33,045 nt of DNA from Jiangella aurantiaca (GTDB lineage Bacteria; Actinomycetota; Actinomycetes; Jiangellales; Jiangellaceae). Position numbers and translations under genes: made by a program. The first letter of the stretch is position 1. Every line of letters starts with the position of its first letter. Below the pieces are notes generated by a model, which was given only the letters and a program-made list of their open reading frames with translations, made no database searches and was not told the DNA's origin. Below, one piece after another: positions 1-7,831 of this stretch. Location of the stretch: assembly GCF_004349105.1 (NCBI RefSeq), contig NZ_SMLB01000066.1:1-33045 (forward strand). Direction: 5' to 3'.

Positions 1-712
1 GCCCCGGCCCGCCCCGCGTGCTGGTGAAGATGATGTCGAAGCTGGACAGCGCCGCGATCGTCGTCAGCAGCACCAGCACGCCGATCTCCGGGCGCAGGCT
101 GGGCAGCGTCACCGCGCGCAGCTCGGCGAACCAGCCGCCGCCGTCCAGCCGGATCGACTCGTACAGCCCCGGGTCGATCTTGCCCATGCCAGTGAGCAGC
201 AGCACCGTGCACAGTCCCGTCAGCACCCACGACCCGATCAGCCCGACGGCGGGCAGCGCAGTGCCGAAGTCGCCCAGCCACGGGCGCGCCAGCCGGTCCA
301 GGCCGACGGCGTCGAGGACCTGGTTGACCAGGCCGGTCTGCGAGTACATCCAGGCCCAGCCAATGCCGGCCGCGGCCAGCGGGATGATCTGCGGCAGGAA
401 CAGCACCGTCCGCACGACCGCGCCGAACGCCGGGCTGCGGATGGCCCGGATCAGCGATGCCAGCGCCAGCCCGGCCGCGATCGGCAGCACGGTGAAGAAG
501 ATGATCAGCGTGAACGCGTTGCCGAGCGTGCCGAGCAGCGCCCGGTCGGTCGCGATGCGCACGTAGTTGTCCAGGCCGACCCAGGTGGCGGCGCCGATGC
601 CGTTCCAGTCGTAGAGGCTGTACCGGACCGCCGACGCGAACGGGACCAGCACGAACGACGCGTAGACGCTCAGCGCCGGCAGCAGCAGGAGCCAGCCCGC
701 GCGGCGCGTCAT
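1..712 (-). CDS. Carbohydrate ABC transporter permease, MalF/UgpA type (partial, runs off window)
   Basis: Membrane subunit of a CUT1 sugar importer that forms the channel for the sugar delivered by the neighbouring binding protein. The translation opens MTRRAGWLLLLPALSVYASF, a typical first membrane helix, followed by the SLYDWNG and GLDNYV motifs found near the N-terminus of this family. Several hydrophobic segments follow. Near the left edge the cytoplasmic EAA-type loop can be read (YESIRLDGGG...LPSLRP), the site that contacts the ATPase. Its ATG overlaps the stop of the binding-protein gene by 4 bp (ATGA), so the two are translationally coupled. About 237 codons are present; the last helices lie outside the window. 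Family assignment is firm, substrate unknown. Confidence 0.93.
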   Translation of the reverse strand, partial: MTRRAGWLLLLPALSVYASFVLVPFASAVRYSLYDWNGIGAATWVGLDNYVRIATDRALLGTLGNAFTLIIFFTVLPIAAGLALASLIRAIRSPAFGAVVRTVLFLPQIIPLAAAGIGWAWMYSQTGLVNQVLDAVGLDRLARPWLGDFGTALPAVGLIGSWVLTGLCTVLLLTGMGKIDPGLYESIRLDGGGWFAELRAVTLPSLRPEIGVLVLLTTIAALSSFDIIFTSTRGGPG

Positions 713-2067
713 CGGCCGAGGTCCTCCTCGTAGCCGGCCTGGATCCGCGCGATGAACTGCTCGGGGGTGCTGCGGCCTGCCAGCAGCAGTTGCAGCTCCG
801 GGCCGAGCGTGCTGACGAACATGCCCGGCGTCGCGTCGGACAGCACCGGCACCGCGCCGTCGTAGGCGCTGATCGCCTCGAAGGCCCGCTGCGTGTCGAC
901 GAGCACCGAATCCGGGTCGATCCGCGGCGCCGACAGGTCCGGCGAGCCGCCCGGGAACGACCCGGCGATGTCGACGATCAGCTGCCGGGCGGCCGGGTCG
1001 GTCTGGGCCCAGTCGAGGAAGTAGGCCGCCTCGTCCGGGTGGTCGGAGTTCGCCGCGACGACGAACGCCGCCGGCCCCGCGACGGCGACGTGCCGGCCGC
1101 CCTCCTCCAGTGGCGGCGCGGCGAAGAAGCCGACGTTCGTCCCCATCGCGCCGTCCAGGTTCGCCGCCTCCCAGTCGCCGAGCACGAGGAACAGCGCCTC
1201 GCCGGCGGTGAACCGGCCGAGCATCGTCGTGTAGTCGACGGCGTTCGCGTCCGGCGACAGGTATCCCTGGTTGGCCCAGTCCTGCAGCTGTGCGGCGGCT
1301 TCGACCGCGCCGTCGGTCTGGATGGTGGCGTCGGGCGCGTTGTAGATCCAGTCGGCCAGTTCGTCCTGGTCCATGTGTTGGTTCAGGAGGGTCTGCAGCG
1401 GGAACATCGCGATGCCGCCGACGTTCGCCTGCACGATCGGCTGGATGCCCGCCTCGGCGGCGTCGGCCAGCAGCCCCTCGAACTCCGCCAGCGTCTCCGG
1501 CGGCGCCGTCATCCCGATCCGGGCCGCGAGCTCCTCGTTGTAGTAGATGCCGTGCACGCCGAAGAGCAGGCCGATGCCGTAGAGGCTGCCGGTACCGGCC
1601 CGGCCGGCGTCGGCGTCGATCCGCATCGGGTCCAGGTGCGACGCGGGCAGCTCGTCCCACCCGTACGCGGCGGCGTAGTCGTCGAGGTCGGTGAGAAGGC
1701 CGTCGCGGACGAGGTCGGGCTCGGGGCTGAGGTGGATCAGGTCCGGCGGGTCGTCGCCGGCCAGCAGCCGGGGCGCGTTCTGCACCAGCACCTGCATCTC
1801 GTCCTGGCGCACCTCCACCGTCACCTGCGGGTGCTGCCGCTCGAACTCCTCAGCTAACGCCTTCCACACCGGCGCGGTCGACTCCACGACCATCGTCAGC
1901 TCGACCGGCTCGCCGCTCAGCTCGGTACTAACCGGGCCGGCGGACTCCGCTGCCGGGACGTCGCCGCCAGGGGCGCAGGCCACCAGGGCCAGCCCTACGG
2001 TACCCGCGATGACCAGAGCGGATCGACTCGTTCGCGGACGCCGTGGCGGCTGGCAGGGCATGCGCAT
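709..2067 (-). CDS. Extracellular sugar-binding lipoprotein of ABC transporter (SBP family 1)
   Basis: Binds a sugar outside the cell and hands it to the downstream permease. The 452-residue product has a charged start (PPRRPRTSR), a hydrophobic stretch and a lipobox LVAC with Cys31 as the lipidated residue, followed by a Gly/Ala/Ser linker. The mature part begins with EPVELTMVVESTAPVWKALA, typical of family 1 solute-binding proteins. The start was chosen because AAGGAG lies 7 nt upstream of that ATG; the frame stays open further upstream but that part is low-complexity and lies over the operator. It is the first gene of an operon with the permease. The ligand cannot be read from the sequence. 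Confidence 0.93.
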   Translation of the reverse strand: MRMPCQPPRRPRTSRSALVIAGTVGLALVACAPGGDVPAAESAGPVSTELSGEPVELTMVVESTAPVWKALAEEFERQHPQVTVEVRQDEMQVLVQNAPRLLAGDDPPDLIHLSPEPDLVRDGLLTDLDDYAAAYGWDELPASHLDPMRIDADAGRAGTGSLYGIGLLFGVHGIYYNEELAARIGMTAPPETLAEFEGLLADAAEAGIQPIVQANVGGIAMFPLQTLLNQHMDQDELADWIYNAPDATIQTDGAVEAAAQLQDWANQGYLSPDANAVDYTTMLGRFTAGEALFLVLGDWEAANLDGAMGTNVGFFAAPPLEEGGRHVAVAGPAAFVVAANSDHPDEAAYFLDWAQTDPAARQLIVDIAGSFPGGSPDLSAPRIDPDSVLVDTQRAFEAISAYDGAVPVLSDATPGMFVSTLGPELQLLLAGRSTPEQFIARIQAGYEEDLGR

Positions 2068-2125
2068 CGGGGGACTCCTTCGTCGTAGTCGGCCCCGCCA
2101 GTCTGTGACCGTCATCGGCGTGGCG

Positions 2126-2467
2126 TCAAGACATTTGTCGAAGCACTTCGATTCGAATGCGGAGAGACGACCGCGAACGAGCACGCCGCGTACCCCCAGC
2201 GCCGTCCATAAGCGCCATCCTGGTAAGGCCCACGCTCGCGGCGGCCAGCTGGCGGTCCGTGGCCATGGCCAGACGGTCTGTGCGGACGTGCGCCTCAAGG
2301 TCGGGGAGCCGGTTGATGCTGTCCTGCCACTGGTCCGCGCTCGACGGCGGGAGCGGCTCCCAAGCGACCCAGCTGACGGCCTCACGTGCGAGGTCCAGGA
2401 TGCGCGCTTGCGCATTCTCATCACCGAGGAAGCAGCTCGACCCGGTGCCCAGCCAGACGCTCACCAC
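2126..2467 (-). CDS. Hypothetical protein (113 aa), uncertain
   Basis: I do not recognise this product. The first 90 residues have ordinary protein composition (for example ARILDLAREAVSWVAWEPL and DQWQDSINRLPDLEAHVRT), unlike the Arg/Ser/Pro-rich translations of the other frames here. This argues for real or recently real coding sequence. The last 25 residues are Arg/Ser rich and run over the LacI-type operator, so the true end may have been lost. The start would be GTG without a clear ribosome binding site. It could be a gene remnant. Confidence 0.35.
   Translation of the reverse strand: MVSVWLGTGSSCFLGDENAQARILDLAREAVSWVAWEPLPPSSADQWQDSINRLPDLEAHVRTDRLAMATDRQLAAASVGLTRMALMDGAGGTRRARSRSSLRIRIEVLRQMS
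2138..2151. promoter_or_regulatory. LacI-type operator upstream of the sugar ABC operon
   Basis: TCGAAGCACTTCGA is a 14-bp palindrome with only the two central bases off symmetry. It is the shape bound by LacI-family sugar repressors in actinobacteria. It lies about 70 bp upstream of the binding-protein start. On the minus strand a TTGACG box begins 7 bp after it, a plausible -35. No lacI-family gene is visible in the window. Confidence 0.6.
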
Positions 2468-2500
2468 GTCTGTGAGCGGTCGGTTGCACTACCGGCGCGG

Positions 2501-2662
2501 TCAGGATCGCCGGATGGTGACGATCGCGACCCCTGCGACCAGGTCGGCCAGCCCAGGATCGGGCTCGGTGCCGTTGAGCATGTCGAAGACATACCCGGGT
2601 GGTGTGCGTCGCAGGCCGCGGAGGACGTGTTCGAAGTCGAACATCCGGCGCATGGTCACCAT
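2501..2662 (-). CDS. Small hypothetical protein (53 aa), uncertain
   Basis: A short reading frame with a coding-like product (MRRMFDFEHVLRGLRR, then FDMLNGTEPDPGLADLV). No family is recognised. Several in-frame ATGs are present (the first three within 20 codons), so the start is uncertain. It lies divergently from the ECF sigma gene and just upstream of another weak minus-strand frame; the two might be parts of one decayed gene. Confidence 0.28.
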   Translation of the reverse strand: MVTMRRMFDFEHVLRGLRRTPPGYVFDMLNGTEPDPGLADLVAGVAIVTIRRS

Positions 2663-2710
2663 CCCTGTCACCGCTCTGGCGAGGGCCGGGAGGTAGCGCT
2701 CGGCACGGAC

Positions 2711-2750
2711 GCGCCGCGGTTCTCCGCGGCGCGGTCCAGCCCCGTATCTT
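2711..2750 (+). promoter_or_regulatory. Palindrome plus -10 element of the ECF sigma gene
   Basis: GCGCCGCGG-TTCT-CCGCGGCGC is a perfect 9-bp inverted repeat at 2711-2732. It is followed by TATCTT (2745-2750), which fits the actinobacterial -10 pattern TANNNT. Six bases later the GTG start begins, so the transcript is probably leaderless. The inverted repeat sits where the -35 would be and could be an operator; a hairpin is the alternative. Confidence 0.45.
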
Positions 2751-2756
2751 GAGCGG

Positions 2757-3665
2757 GTGACCACCAAAGCCTCAGACGCCGAACCGAACGACGAAGTCCG
2801 CGACGCCGACGTCGCGGACTTCCTGGATGTGCAGCCGCAGTTGTTCGGCATCGCGTATCGCATGCTGGGGAGCGTCGCGGAGGCGGAGGACATCGTCCAG
2901 GACGCCTGGATCCGCTGGCAGCGCGCGGACCGCCGGGTGGTGCGGAACCCGGCCGCATTCCTCACCACGACCACGACCCGCCTGGCCATCAACGCATCGA
3001 CGGCCGCGCACGTGCGTCGCGAGACCTACATCGGGCCGTGGGTCCCCGAGCCGGTCGACACCAGCCACGATCCCTCCCTCGGCGCCGAACGTGCCGAGGC
3101 TCTCGAACTGGCCGTCCTCATGCTCCTGGAGAAGCTGAGTCCGATCGAGCGCGCGGCGTACGTGCTGCACGAGGCCTTCGACTACCCCTACCGCCAGGTC
3201 GCCGAGGTGCTCGAGATCTCCGAGGCGAACGCCCGGCAGCTGGCCCGGCGGGCCCGTCAGGCGCTGGAGTCCGAGCGATCCGCGCCCGCCACGCCCGCCG
3301 TTCGCCGCCGGCTGCTCGAGACGTTCGTCGCGGCGGCGCGCAACGGAGACCTCGCAGCGCTCGAGCGACTCTTCACCGACGACGTCGTCGCCCGGCCCGA
3401 CGGTGGCGGCCGGGTGCGCGTCGCCCGCGTCGAGTTGTCCGGCGTCGCGCGGGTGACCAACTACCTCGACAACGTGCTGCGCAAGTACTGGAACGACGCC
3501 ACCCTGACCATCGTCGACGTCAACGGCGAGAGCGGGATGCTCGTCACCGACCACACCGGCACACCACTGGCAGTCGTCGCCCTCGACGTGACGGCCCGCG
3601 GCGTCGAGCGGGTCTTCCTCGTCGCCAACCCGGACAAGATGCGGCAGTTCGAGCGGCGGTCCTGA
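2757..3665 (+). CDS. ECF41-type RNA polymerase sigma factor with C-terminal SnoaL-like domain (SigJ family)
   Basis: Alternative sigma factor whose own C-terminal domain controls activity in place of a separate anti-sigma factor. Region 2 spans about residues 25-90 (GIAYRMLGS, AEDIVQDAW) and region 4 about 118-172 (LSPIERAAYVLHEAF, YRQVAEVL). The ECF41 marks are visible: WVPEP in the linker (95-99), DGGG (215-218) in the SnoaL-like extension, and NPDK (291-294) near the end. The GTG start lies 6 nt behind a TATCTT box. ECF41 genes usually neighbour a carboxymuconolactone decarboxylase, oxidoreductase or epimerase gene; here the nearest gene, convergent, encodes a cupin protein, which may be its target. 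Confidence 0.93.
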   Translation: MTTKASDAEPNDEVRDADVADFLDVQPQLFGIAYRMLGSVAEAEDIVQDAWIRWQRADRRVVRNPAAFLTTTTTRLAINASTAAHVRRETYIGPWVPEPVDTSHDPSLGAERAEALELAVLMLLEKLSPIERAAYVLHEAFDYPYRQVAEVLEISEANARQLARRARQALESERSAPATPAVRRRLLETFVAAARNGDLAALERLFTDDVVARPDGGGRVRVARVELSGVARVTNYLDNVLRKYWNDATLTIVDVNGESGMLVTDHTGTPLAVVALDVTARGVERVFLVANPDKMRQFERRS

Positions 3666-3684
3666 CGGCCTCGGCCTCCAGACC

Positions 3685-3801
3685 TCAGACGAGGGAAACC
3701 GCGTTGGTGAACAGGAAGGCGGAGTCCTCCGACGCCTCGATGCGGTGGCGCCGCTCGGGCAGGGTCAGCAGAGGGCCGTCAAGGACGTCTTCGGCCCGCC
3801 G
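3685..3801 (-). pseudogene. C-terminal remnant of a second cupin-type gene
   Basis: In a frame different from that of the intact cupin gene, the 3' flank reads DVLDGPLLTLPERRHRIEAS, then EDSAFLFTNAVSLV and a stop. This is the typical last strand of a small cupin (LP..HRIEA.EDSAFLLT). No start or first cupin motif can be found; further upstream the frame runs into the intact cupin gene. I read it as the tail of a deleted tandem gene whose loss also changed the C-terminus of the neighbour. Confidence 0.45.
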
Positions 3802-3802
3802 G

Positions 3803-4237
3803 TCACGGCCGGGGTGCCCTTCGGTCGCGGCGTTGTTCGAGCTCCTCCGCGCTGACCGGTACGAGCATCGGCTGGCCGGGGGCGCAGAACATGGTCACGA
3901 CGAACGCGGACTCCGCGTCGGCGAGGTTGTTCCCGTCCTGGTAGTGGATGACGTCACCACCGGGCTCCCAGAATCCCTGGCCGGCCTTGATCACACGCGG
4001 CGGCTCGCCCTCGAGCTCGAAGACGATCTCGCCCTCGACCACGTACCCATAGGCCGGACCGGAGTGCCGGTGTGGGGGCGAGCCTTCGCTGCCTGGCGGG
4101 AGGGTCACGAGGATCGTCATCGCCTCGGCGTTCTCCGGGATCTGCGGCGCTCGCGGCACTGTCGCGACGACCTCGAAGCGCGGCGGCGGACCGGACGCAT
4201 CGGGGTTGTCGAGGTGGTGGGCGTGTTCAGTGCTCAT
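3803..4237 (-). CDS. Cupin domain-containing protein
   Basis: Small single-domain beta-barrel protein of 144 residues. Cupin motif 1 is visible as PPHRHSGPAYGYVVEGE, with the HxH metal ligands but without the usual Glu. Motif 2 is GQGFWEPGGDVIHYQDGNN, with the last metal histidine. Function is not predictable; small cupins range from dioxygenases to binding proteins. GGAGG lies 5 nt before the ATG. The last dozen residues (LEQRRDRRAPRP) look unnatural and come right before the remnant of another cupin gene, so the C-terminus may be a deletion product. It converges on the ECF41 gene. Confidence 0.85.
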   Translation of the reverse strand: MSTEHAHHLDNPDASGPPPRFEVVATVPRAPQIPENAEAMTILVTLPPGSEGSPPHRHSGPAYGYVVEGEIVFELEGEPPRVIKAGQGFWEPGGDVIHYQDGNNLADAESAFVVTMFCAPGQPMLVPVSAEELEQRRDRRAPRP

Positions 4238-4507
4238 CGTTGCCTCCGTCGTAGGGCTCTTCAGCCATTACGACCGGGCGGCACCGCGTTTCGTGACAGC
4301 CAGCGGGCCAGTACCAGACCACCGCCCCGACCAGGGGTCCGGGCGCACCTGCGGGCTGAGGTCCACTACTCCACACGTCCTATCACTCACCGGACTCCGG
4401 GGTCGGCCTTGCGCGGACGCGCGGGGGCCCGGGCGGTGATGCGGGAACGGTCGGCCCGCCTCCCCCGCCGCGTGTGGACACGTGCCGACGTCCGCGATCG
4501 GTTGCTG

Positions 4508-4810
4508 CTACCCGGTGAACCGGTAGGAGCCGACGATGGTCGCGTCGCTGAACGACGGCGGGCCGCCGACGCGGTCGCCGAAGCCCTTCTGGAACTCGGC
4601 GAACGCGGAGATGTGGTCCAGCGGGTTGCCGTCGGTCTCGTGGATGACGACGTGCACGAAGGTCACGCCGTCCGCGAGCCGAAAGGTGGCGTACCGCATG
4701 CCGCCCGGGTCGTCGGCGTCAAGTTCGGCGAAGATCCGCTCGACCAGATCCTGGTTCTCGTCGGCCGTCTCCGTGCTCTTGGCGGTGTACTGGATCACGT
4801 GCGTGCTCAT
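4508..4810 (-). CDS. Conserved small protein, possible ferredoxin-like (ABM-type) fold
   Basis: A 100-residue product (MSTHVIQYTAKSTETADENQ... VTFVHVVIHETDGNPLDHIS...) with the alternating strand/helix pattern of a dimeric alpha-beta barrel. Residues HISAFAEFQKGFGDR resemble the helix between strands in antibiotic-biosynthesis-monooxygenase-like proteins. GAGAGGAA before the ATG gives a good ribosome binding site. It lies 49 bp downstream of the MFS exporter gene on the same strand and is probably co-transcribed with it. No catalytic residue can be named. The 270 bp between it and the cupin gene hold nothing I recognise. Confidence 0.75.
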   Translation of the reverse strand: MSTHVIQYTAKSTETADENQDLVERIFAELDADDPGGMRYATFRLADGVTFVHVVIHETDGNPLDHISAFAEFQKGFGDRVGGPPSFSDATIVGSYRFTG

Positions 4811-4859
4811 GTGGTTCCTCTCGTTGTGGTGTTTTGATTGGCAGTCGCGCGAGTAGACG

Positions 4860-6347
4860 TCAGTCGTTCATGGGCGCCAACGTCGCCTCCGCGTCCGCGT
4901 CCGCTCTCGCCGGGTCGGGGGTTTTCCCGGGGAGTAGGAATGCGGCGAGCAGGCCCAGCACGGCGAACACCGTCGCGACGAGGAAGGCTGACTGCAGGCC
5001 TTCGGTCAAGGCAACCTTGGGGTCGTCGGTTGTGGCGTCGCCCGCGACGGACAGAGCGACCGACGTGACGATTGCGATGCCCAGGGCGCTGCCGATGTTG
5101 AACGAGGTGTCCACCAGCCCTGCCGCCAGGCCGGACTCCTCCTCGGCGACGCCGTCGAGCGCGGCGATCTGGGACGCGACGAACGCCGCGCCCATGCCGG
5201 GCCCGAAGATCAGCAGGCCCCAGAACAGGTCGGCCCAGAACGTGCCGTCGGCCGACACGGTGATCAGCAACGCCGTGCCGACCGCGATCAGCAACAGCGC
5301 CGGGACGGCGATGGGCCGCAGACCCAGCCTGGTAACCGCCGCCTGGCCCGCGAATGCGCCGACGATGGACATGACGGTCATGACGGCGCTGGTGAGACCG
5401 AACTGCAGGGCCGAGTAGTCCAGCACCTCCTGGACGTAGATGGTCAGCGGGAACAGCATGCCGTCGACGGTGAGGCCGACCGCGAGGATCGTCAGGTTGC
5501 CCGCGGTGAGGTTGCGTATCTTGAAGATCCGGAGCGGCACCAGCGGCGCCGACGAGCGGGACTCGATCACCAGGAACAGCGCGATCAGCACAGCAGCGGC
5601 GGCCAGCTGGAAGATGGTGCCGGTGCTGCCCCAGCCGACCTCGGGCGCGTTGATGATCGCGTAGATCAGCAGCACGAGCGCGGCGGTGATGCTGATGGCG
5701 CCCGCCGCGTCGAACTTGCGGACCGCGACCCGCTGCTTGGTCTCATTGATCAGGGCTGGCACGAGCAGGAAGATTGCGACGCCGATCGGGACGTTGATGT
5801 AGAAGATCCACTCCCAGCTGATGCCCGAGGTGATGACTCCGCCTAGCAGCAGGCCCGCTGTGGCGCCGATGCCTCCCAGCGCACCCCACACGCCCAGCGC
5901 CTGGTTGCGCTCGGCGGGGTCGCGGAAGACGGACACGACGATGGACAGCGCGGTGGGCGCCATGATCGCGGCCGACACGCCCTGGACCGCACGGGCTGCG
6001 AGGAGCACCCAGCCATCCCAGGCGATGCCGCACAGCAGTGACGACACGACGAACAAAGCCACGCCGGCGAGGAAGACGCCCCGGCGCCCGACGAGGTCGG
6101 CGACCCGGCCGAAGAACAGCATGAGGCCGCCGAAGGTGATGACGTAGCCGGTGAGCACCCACTGCACGCCGGCGACGTCGAGGTCTAAATCGTCCTGGAT
6201 GGACGGGATCGCGGTGAGCACGATCGTGGCGTCCAGGATGACCATGAAGAACGCCGTGCCTAGCAGGGCCAGCGCTTTCCAGCGGCGCGGATCCGGCGGG
6301 TCGACCGAGCCGGGCGTGGGTGGCCGGTCGCCCTGTTGACTGGACAT
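4860..6347 (-). CDS. MFS drug exporter, DHA2 / EmrB-QacA family
   Basis: Proton-driven exporter of 495 residues, the usual length for the 14-helix DHA2 family. Helix 1 carries MVILDATIVLTAIPSIQDDL, the family motif D1. The loop between helices 2 and 3 has GRVADLVGRRGVFLAG (motif A), and helix 5 has GALGGIGATAGLLLGGV (motif C of antiporters). AAGGAG stands a few bases before the ATG. Its promoter (TTGTGT, 18 bp, TAGAGT on the minus strand) lies in a short AT-rich region shared with the divergent HxlR gene. That arrangement is typical of a regulator controlling its own exporter. Substrate unknown. Confidence 0.93.
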   Translation of the reverse strand: MSSQQGDRPPTPGSVDPPDPRRWKALALLGTAFFMVILDATIVLTAIPSIQDDLDLDVAGVQWVLTGYVITFGGLMLFFGRVADLVGRRGVFLAGVALFVVSSLLCGIAWDGWVLLAARAVQGVSAAIMAPTALSIVVSVFRDPAERNQALGVWGALGGIGATAGLLLGGVITSGISWEWIFYINVPIGVAIFLLVPALINETKQRVAVRKFDAAGAISITAALVLLIYAIINAPEVGWGSTGTIFQLAAAAVLIALFLVIESRSSAPLVPLRIFKIRNLTAGNLTILAVGLTVDGMLFPLTIYVQEVLDYSALQFGLTSAVMTVMSIVGAFAGQAAVTRLGLRPIAVPALLLIAVGTALLITVSADGTFWADLFWGLLIFGPGMGAAFVASQIAALDGVAEEESGLAAGLVDTSFNIGSALGIAIVTSVALSVAGDATTDDPKVALTEGLQSAFLVATVFAVLGLLAAFLLPGKTPDPARADADAEATLAPMND

Positions 6348-6465
6348 CCGCTCTCCTTACTGATTAGTCCTTAAACCAATCCGTTCAGTTGAACTCTACT
6401 AACAGCTAGTCCTAAAACACAACTAGGAGTCATCTGAGAAGGACTTCCGCTGGTAGACTGGGGTC
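6348..6465. promoter_or_regulatory. Divergent promoter region MFS/HxlR with direct repeats
   Basis: An AT-rich island in GC-rich DNA. It holds a direct repeat, TTAGTCCTTAAAC (6364-6376) and CTAGTCCTAAAAC (6406-6418), 42 bp apart or four helix turns. Between them is the inverted repeat GTTCA-GT-TGAAC (6383-6394). The second repeat overlaps the -35 side of the MFS promoter; the inverted repeat abuts its -10. Rightward, TAGACT (6454-6459) stands 6 nt before the HxlR ATG, so that gene is probably leaderless. The repeats are the likely HxlR operator (inference). Confidence 0.55.
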
Positions 6466-7146
6466 ATGGCGACCAAGCGCAGATACGACGACGGGTGCGC
6501 GACCGCTCACGCCCTGGACCTGGTAGGGGAGCGCTGGGCGTTGTTGATCGTGCGTGAGCTGCTGTTCGGCCCTAAGCGGTTCACCGACCTGCGCACCGGC
6601 ATGCCGGGGGCGAGCCCCAACGTGCTGTCCAACCGGCTGCGCGAGCTGGAGGAGTTCGGCGTGGTGCAGCGCCGCAAGCTGCCGCCGCCCGCCGCGGCAT
6701 GGGTGTACGAGCTGACGGAGTGGGGCCGGGAGCTGGAGCCCGTGATCATCTCGCTGGGGCGGTGGGGCGGCCGGTCGCCGTCGCTGCGGCACGACGCCGC
6801 GATCAGCGTGGACTCGCTGATGCTCGCGCTGAAGACGCTGTTTGACCCCAGCCGCACCGACGGCTTCACCGCCGACGTGGTGCTGCGGCTGGGCGAGGAC
6901 TCGTTCCGAGTGCAGCTGTCGGCGGACCGGATCTGGATCATGCGGGGCGACCTGGACCACCCGCACGCGGTGATCGAGACCGACCCAGTGACGCTCAACG
7001 CGCTGATCTGGGGCGGGCGGGGCCTGCCAGAAGCGATCGAGGAGGGCGAGATCAAGCTCACTGGCAGCCGGGAACGCGTGGAACGCTTCCTCGGCCTGTT
7101 CCCCCTCCCCGAGCCCGCCGTGGTGGCCCGACCTACACCGAAGTGA
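6466..7146 (+). CDS. HxlR-family transcriptional regulator with C-terminal SCP2-like domain
   Basis: DNA-binding regulator, probably of the divergent MFS exporter. Residues 1-105 form the HxlR winged helix with the conserved Cys11 (DDGCATAHALDLVGERW) and the recognition part SPNVLSNRLRELEEFGVV. Residues about 110-215 (FTADVVLRLGEDSFRVQLS, then DPVTLNALIWGGRGL and EGEIKLTGSRERVERFL) look like the sterol-carrier-type (SCP2) domain found fused to a subset of HxlR proteins. That domain might sense a hydrophobic ligand exported by the transporter; this is inference. Plain HxlR proteins are 110-150 residues, so 226 fits the fused form. Confidence 0.9.
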   Translation: MATKRRYDDGCATAHALDLVGERWALLIVRELLFGPKRFTDLRTGMPGASPNVLSNRLRELEEFGVVQRRKLPPPAAAWVYELTEWGRELEPVIISLGRWGGRSPSLRHDAAISVDSLMLALKTLFDPSRTDGFTADVVLRLGEDSFRVQLSADRIWIMRGDLDHPHAVIETDPVTLNALIWGGRGLPEAIEEGEIKLTGSRERVERFLGLFPLPEPAVVARPTPK

Positions 7147-7562
7147 GGCGGAACAGCTGCGCGCTCCGTGCGCGCGGCGAACTCGTCGTAGACCGGTGCG
7201 GCGCCGCTGCGGCTAGGTGAGCCGCATCGTCGCGTCTGCGACAGCTTTGCCACGCTCGGCCGCTGCTTAAGCGCCCATGGTCGGATCTGCTCGTCGGACG
7301 AGCCAGAGGTGTACGGCACTGAGGCGTCACCTTGTGCCGGCGAGCTCCGTGCCGCGCTCGTGGGCTGCCGAGCGGCCGGCGGAGCGCCAGCGGGTGCTGG
7401 CGGCGGAGGTGCGCACGGGGTGCGTGGGCAGTGCAGGTCGGCGGGGACGTGCGGTGCTGGCCGGGGTGGCGCGGCCGGTGGGCGTGGTCCATGGTGGGTG
7501 CCGTGTTGCGCCCCAGCCCGGTTCGGACGGGCTGGGGTTACAACGTGTTCAGATCGGGATAG
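7147..7562. other. Gene-free stretch before mobile-element remnants
   Basis: No frame on either strand gives a convincing protein; translations are Arg/Ala/Pro rich, as expected of noncoding high-GC DNA. The one clear structure is the hairpin near its right end, listed separately. It marks the left border of the rearranged region. Confidence 0.5.
7511..7537. terminator. Strong hairpin, terminator-like
   Basis: CCCCAGCCCG and CGGGCTGGGG form a perfect 10-bp stem around the 7-nt loop GTTCGGA. There is no T-tract, as is common for actinobacterial terminators. It lies about 360 bp after the HxlR gene and just before the resolvase remnant, so it might also belong to a lost gene. Confidence 0.5.
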
Positions 7563-7790
7563 CTGGGCCTGGTCGGTGATAATCCGTTCCACGTCGGCCA
7601 GCTCGTAGCCCCGGCGAAAGGCAAGCTGCGTGGCAAACGACCCAGGCTCTCACCCAAACAACAGCGCGAACTCGTCCGCATGGCCGGCACCGGCGAGTAC
7701 ACCATCGCCGACCTCGCCGAACTGTTCACCGTCTCCCGCACCCACGGTCTACCGCACGCTCCAGCGCGACGCGACGGTCGCCAAGCAAGA
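7563..7790 (+). pseudogene. Resolvase/invertase (serine recombinase) C-terminal fragment, frameshifted
   Basis: The frame reads KLRGKRPRLSPKQQREL, then GEYTIADLAELFTVSR. This is the Arg/Lys-rich linker and first helices of the DNA-binding helix-turn-helix that ends serine recombinases. One extra base after VSR shifts the rest: the expected PTVYRTLQRDA follows in the next frame. The catalytic N-terminal domain is absent; a stop lies right upstream. It is a dead remnant of a transposon or integrative element. Confidence 0.7.
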
Positions 7791-7831
7791 CCGCCGACGC
7801 ACTCGCATACACCTTCGCGATCCCTGCGACA

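Noticed and set aside
2068-2424. Upstream extension of the first sugar-binding lipoprotein
   Set aside because: The extension would precede a perfect lipoprotein signal and would run over the operator; AAGGAG marks the inner start.
3038-4837. 599-codon plus-strand frame over the ECF, cupin and small-protein genes
   Set aside because: Arg/Pro-rich nonsense that shadows three genes with clear families on their own frames.
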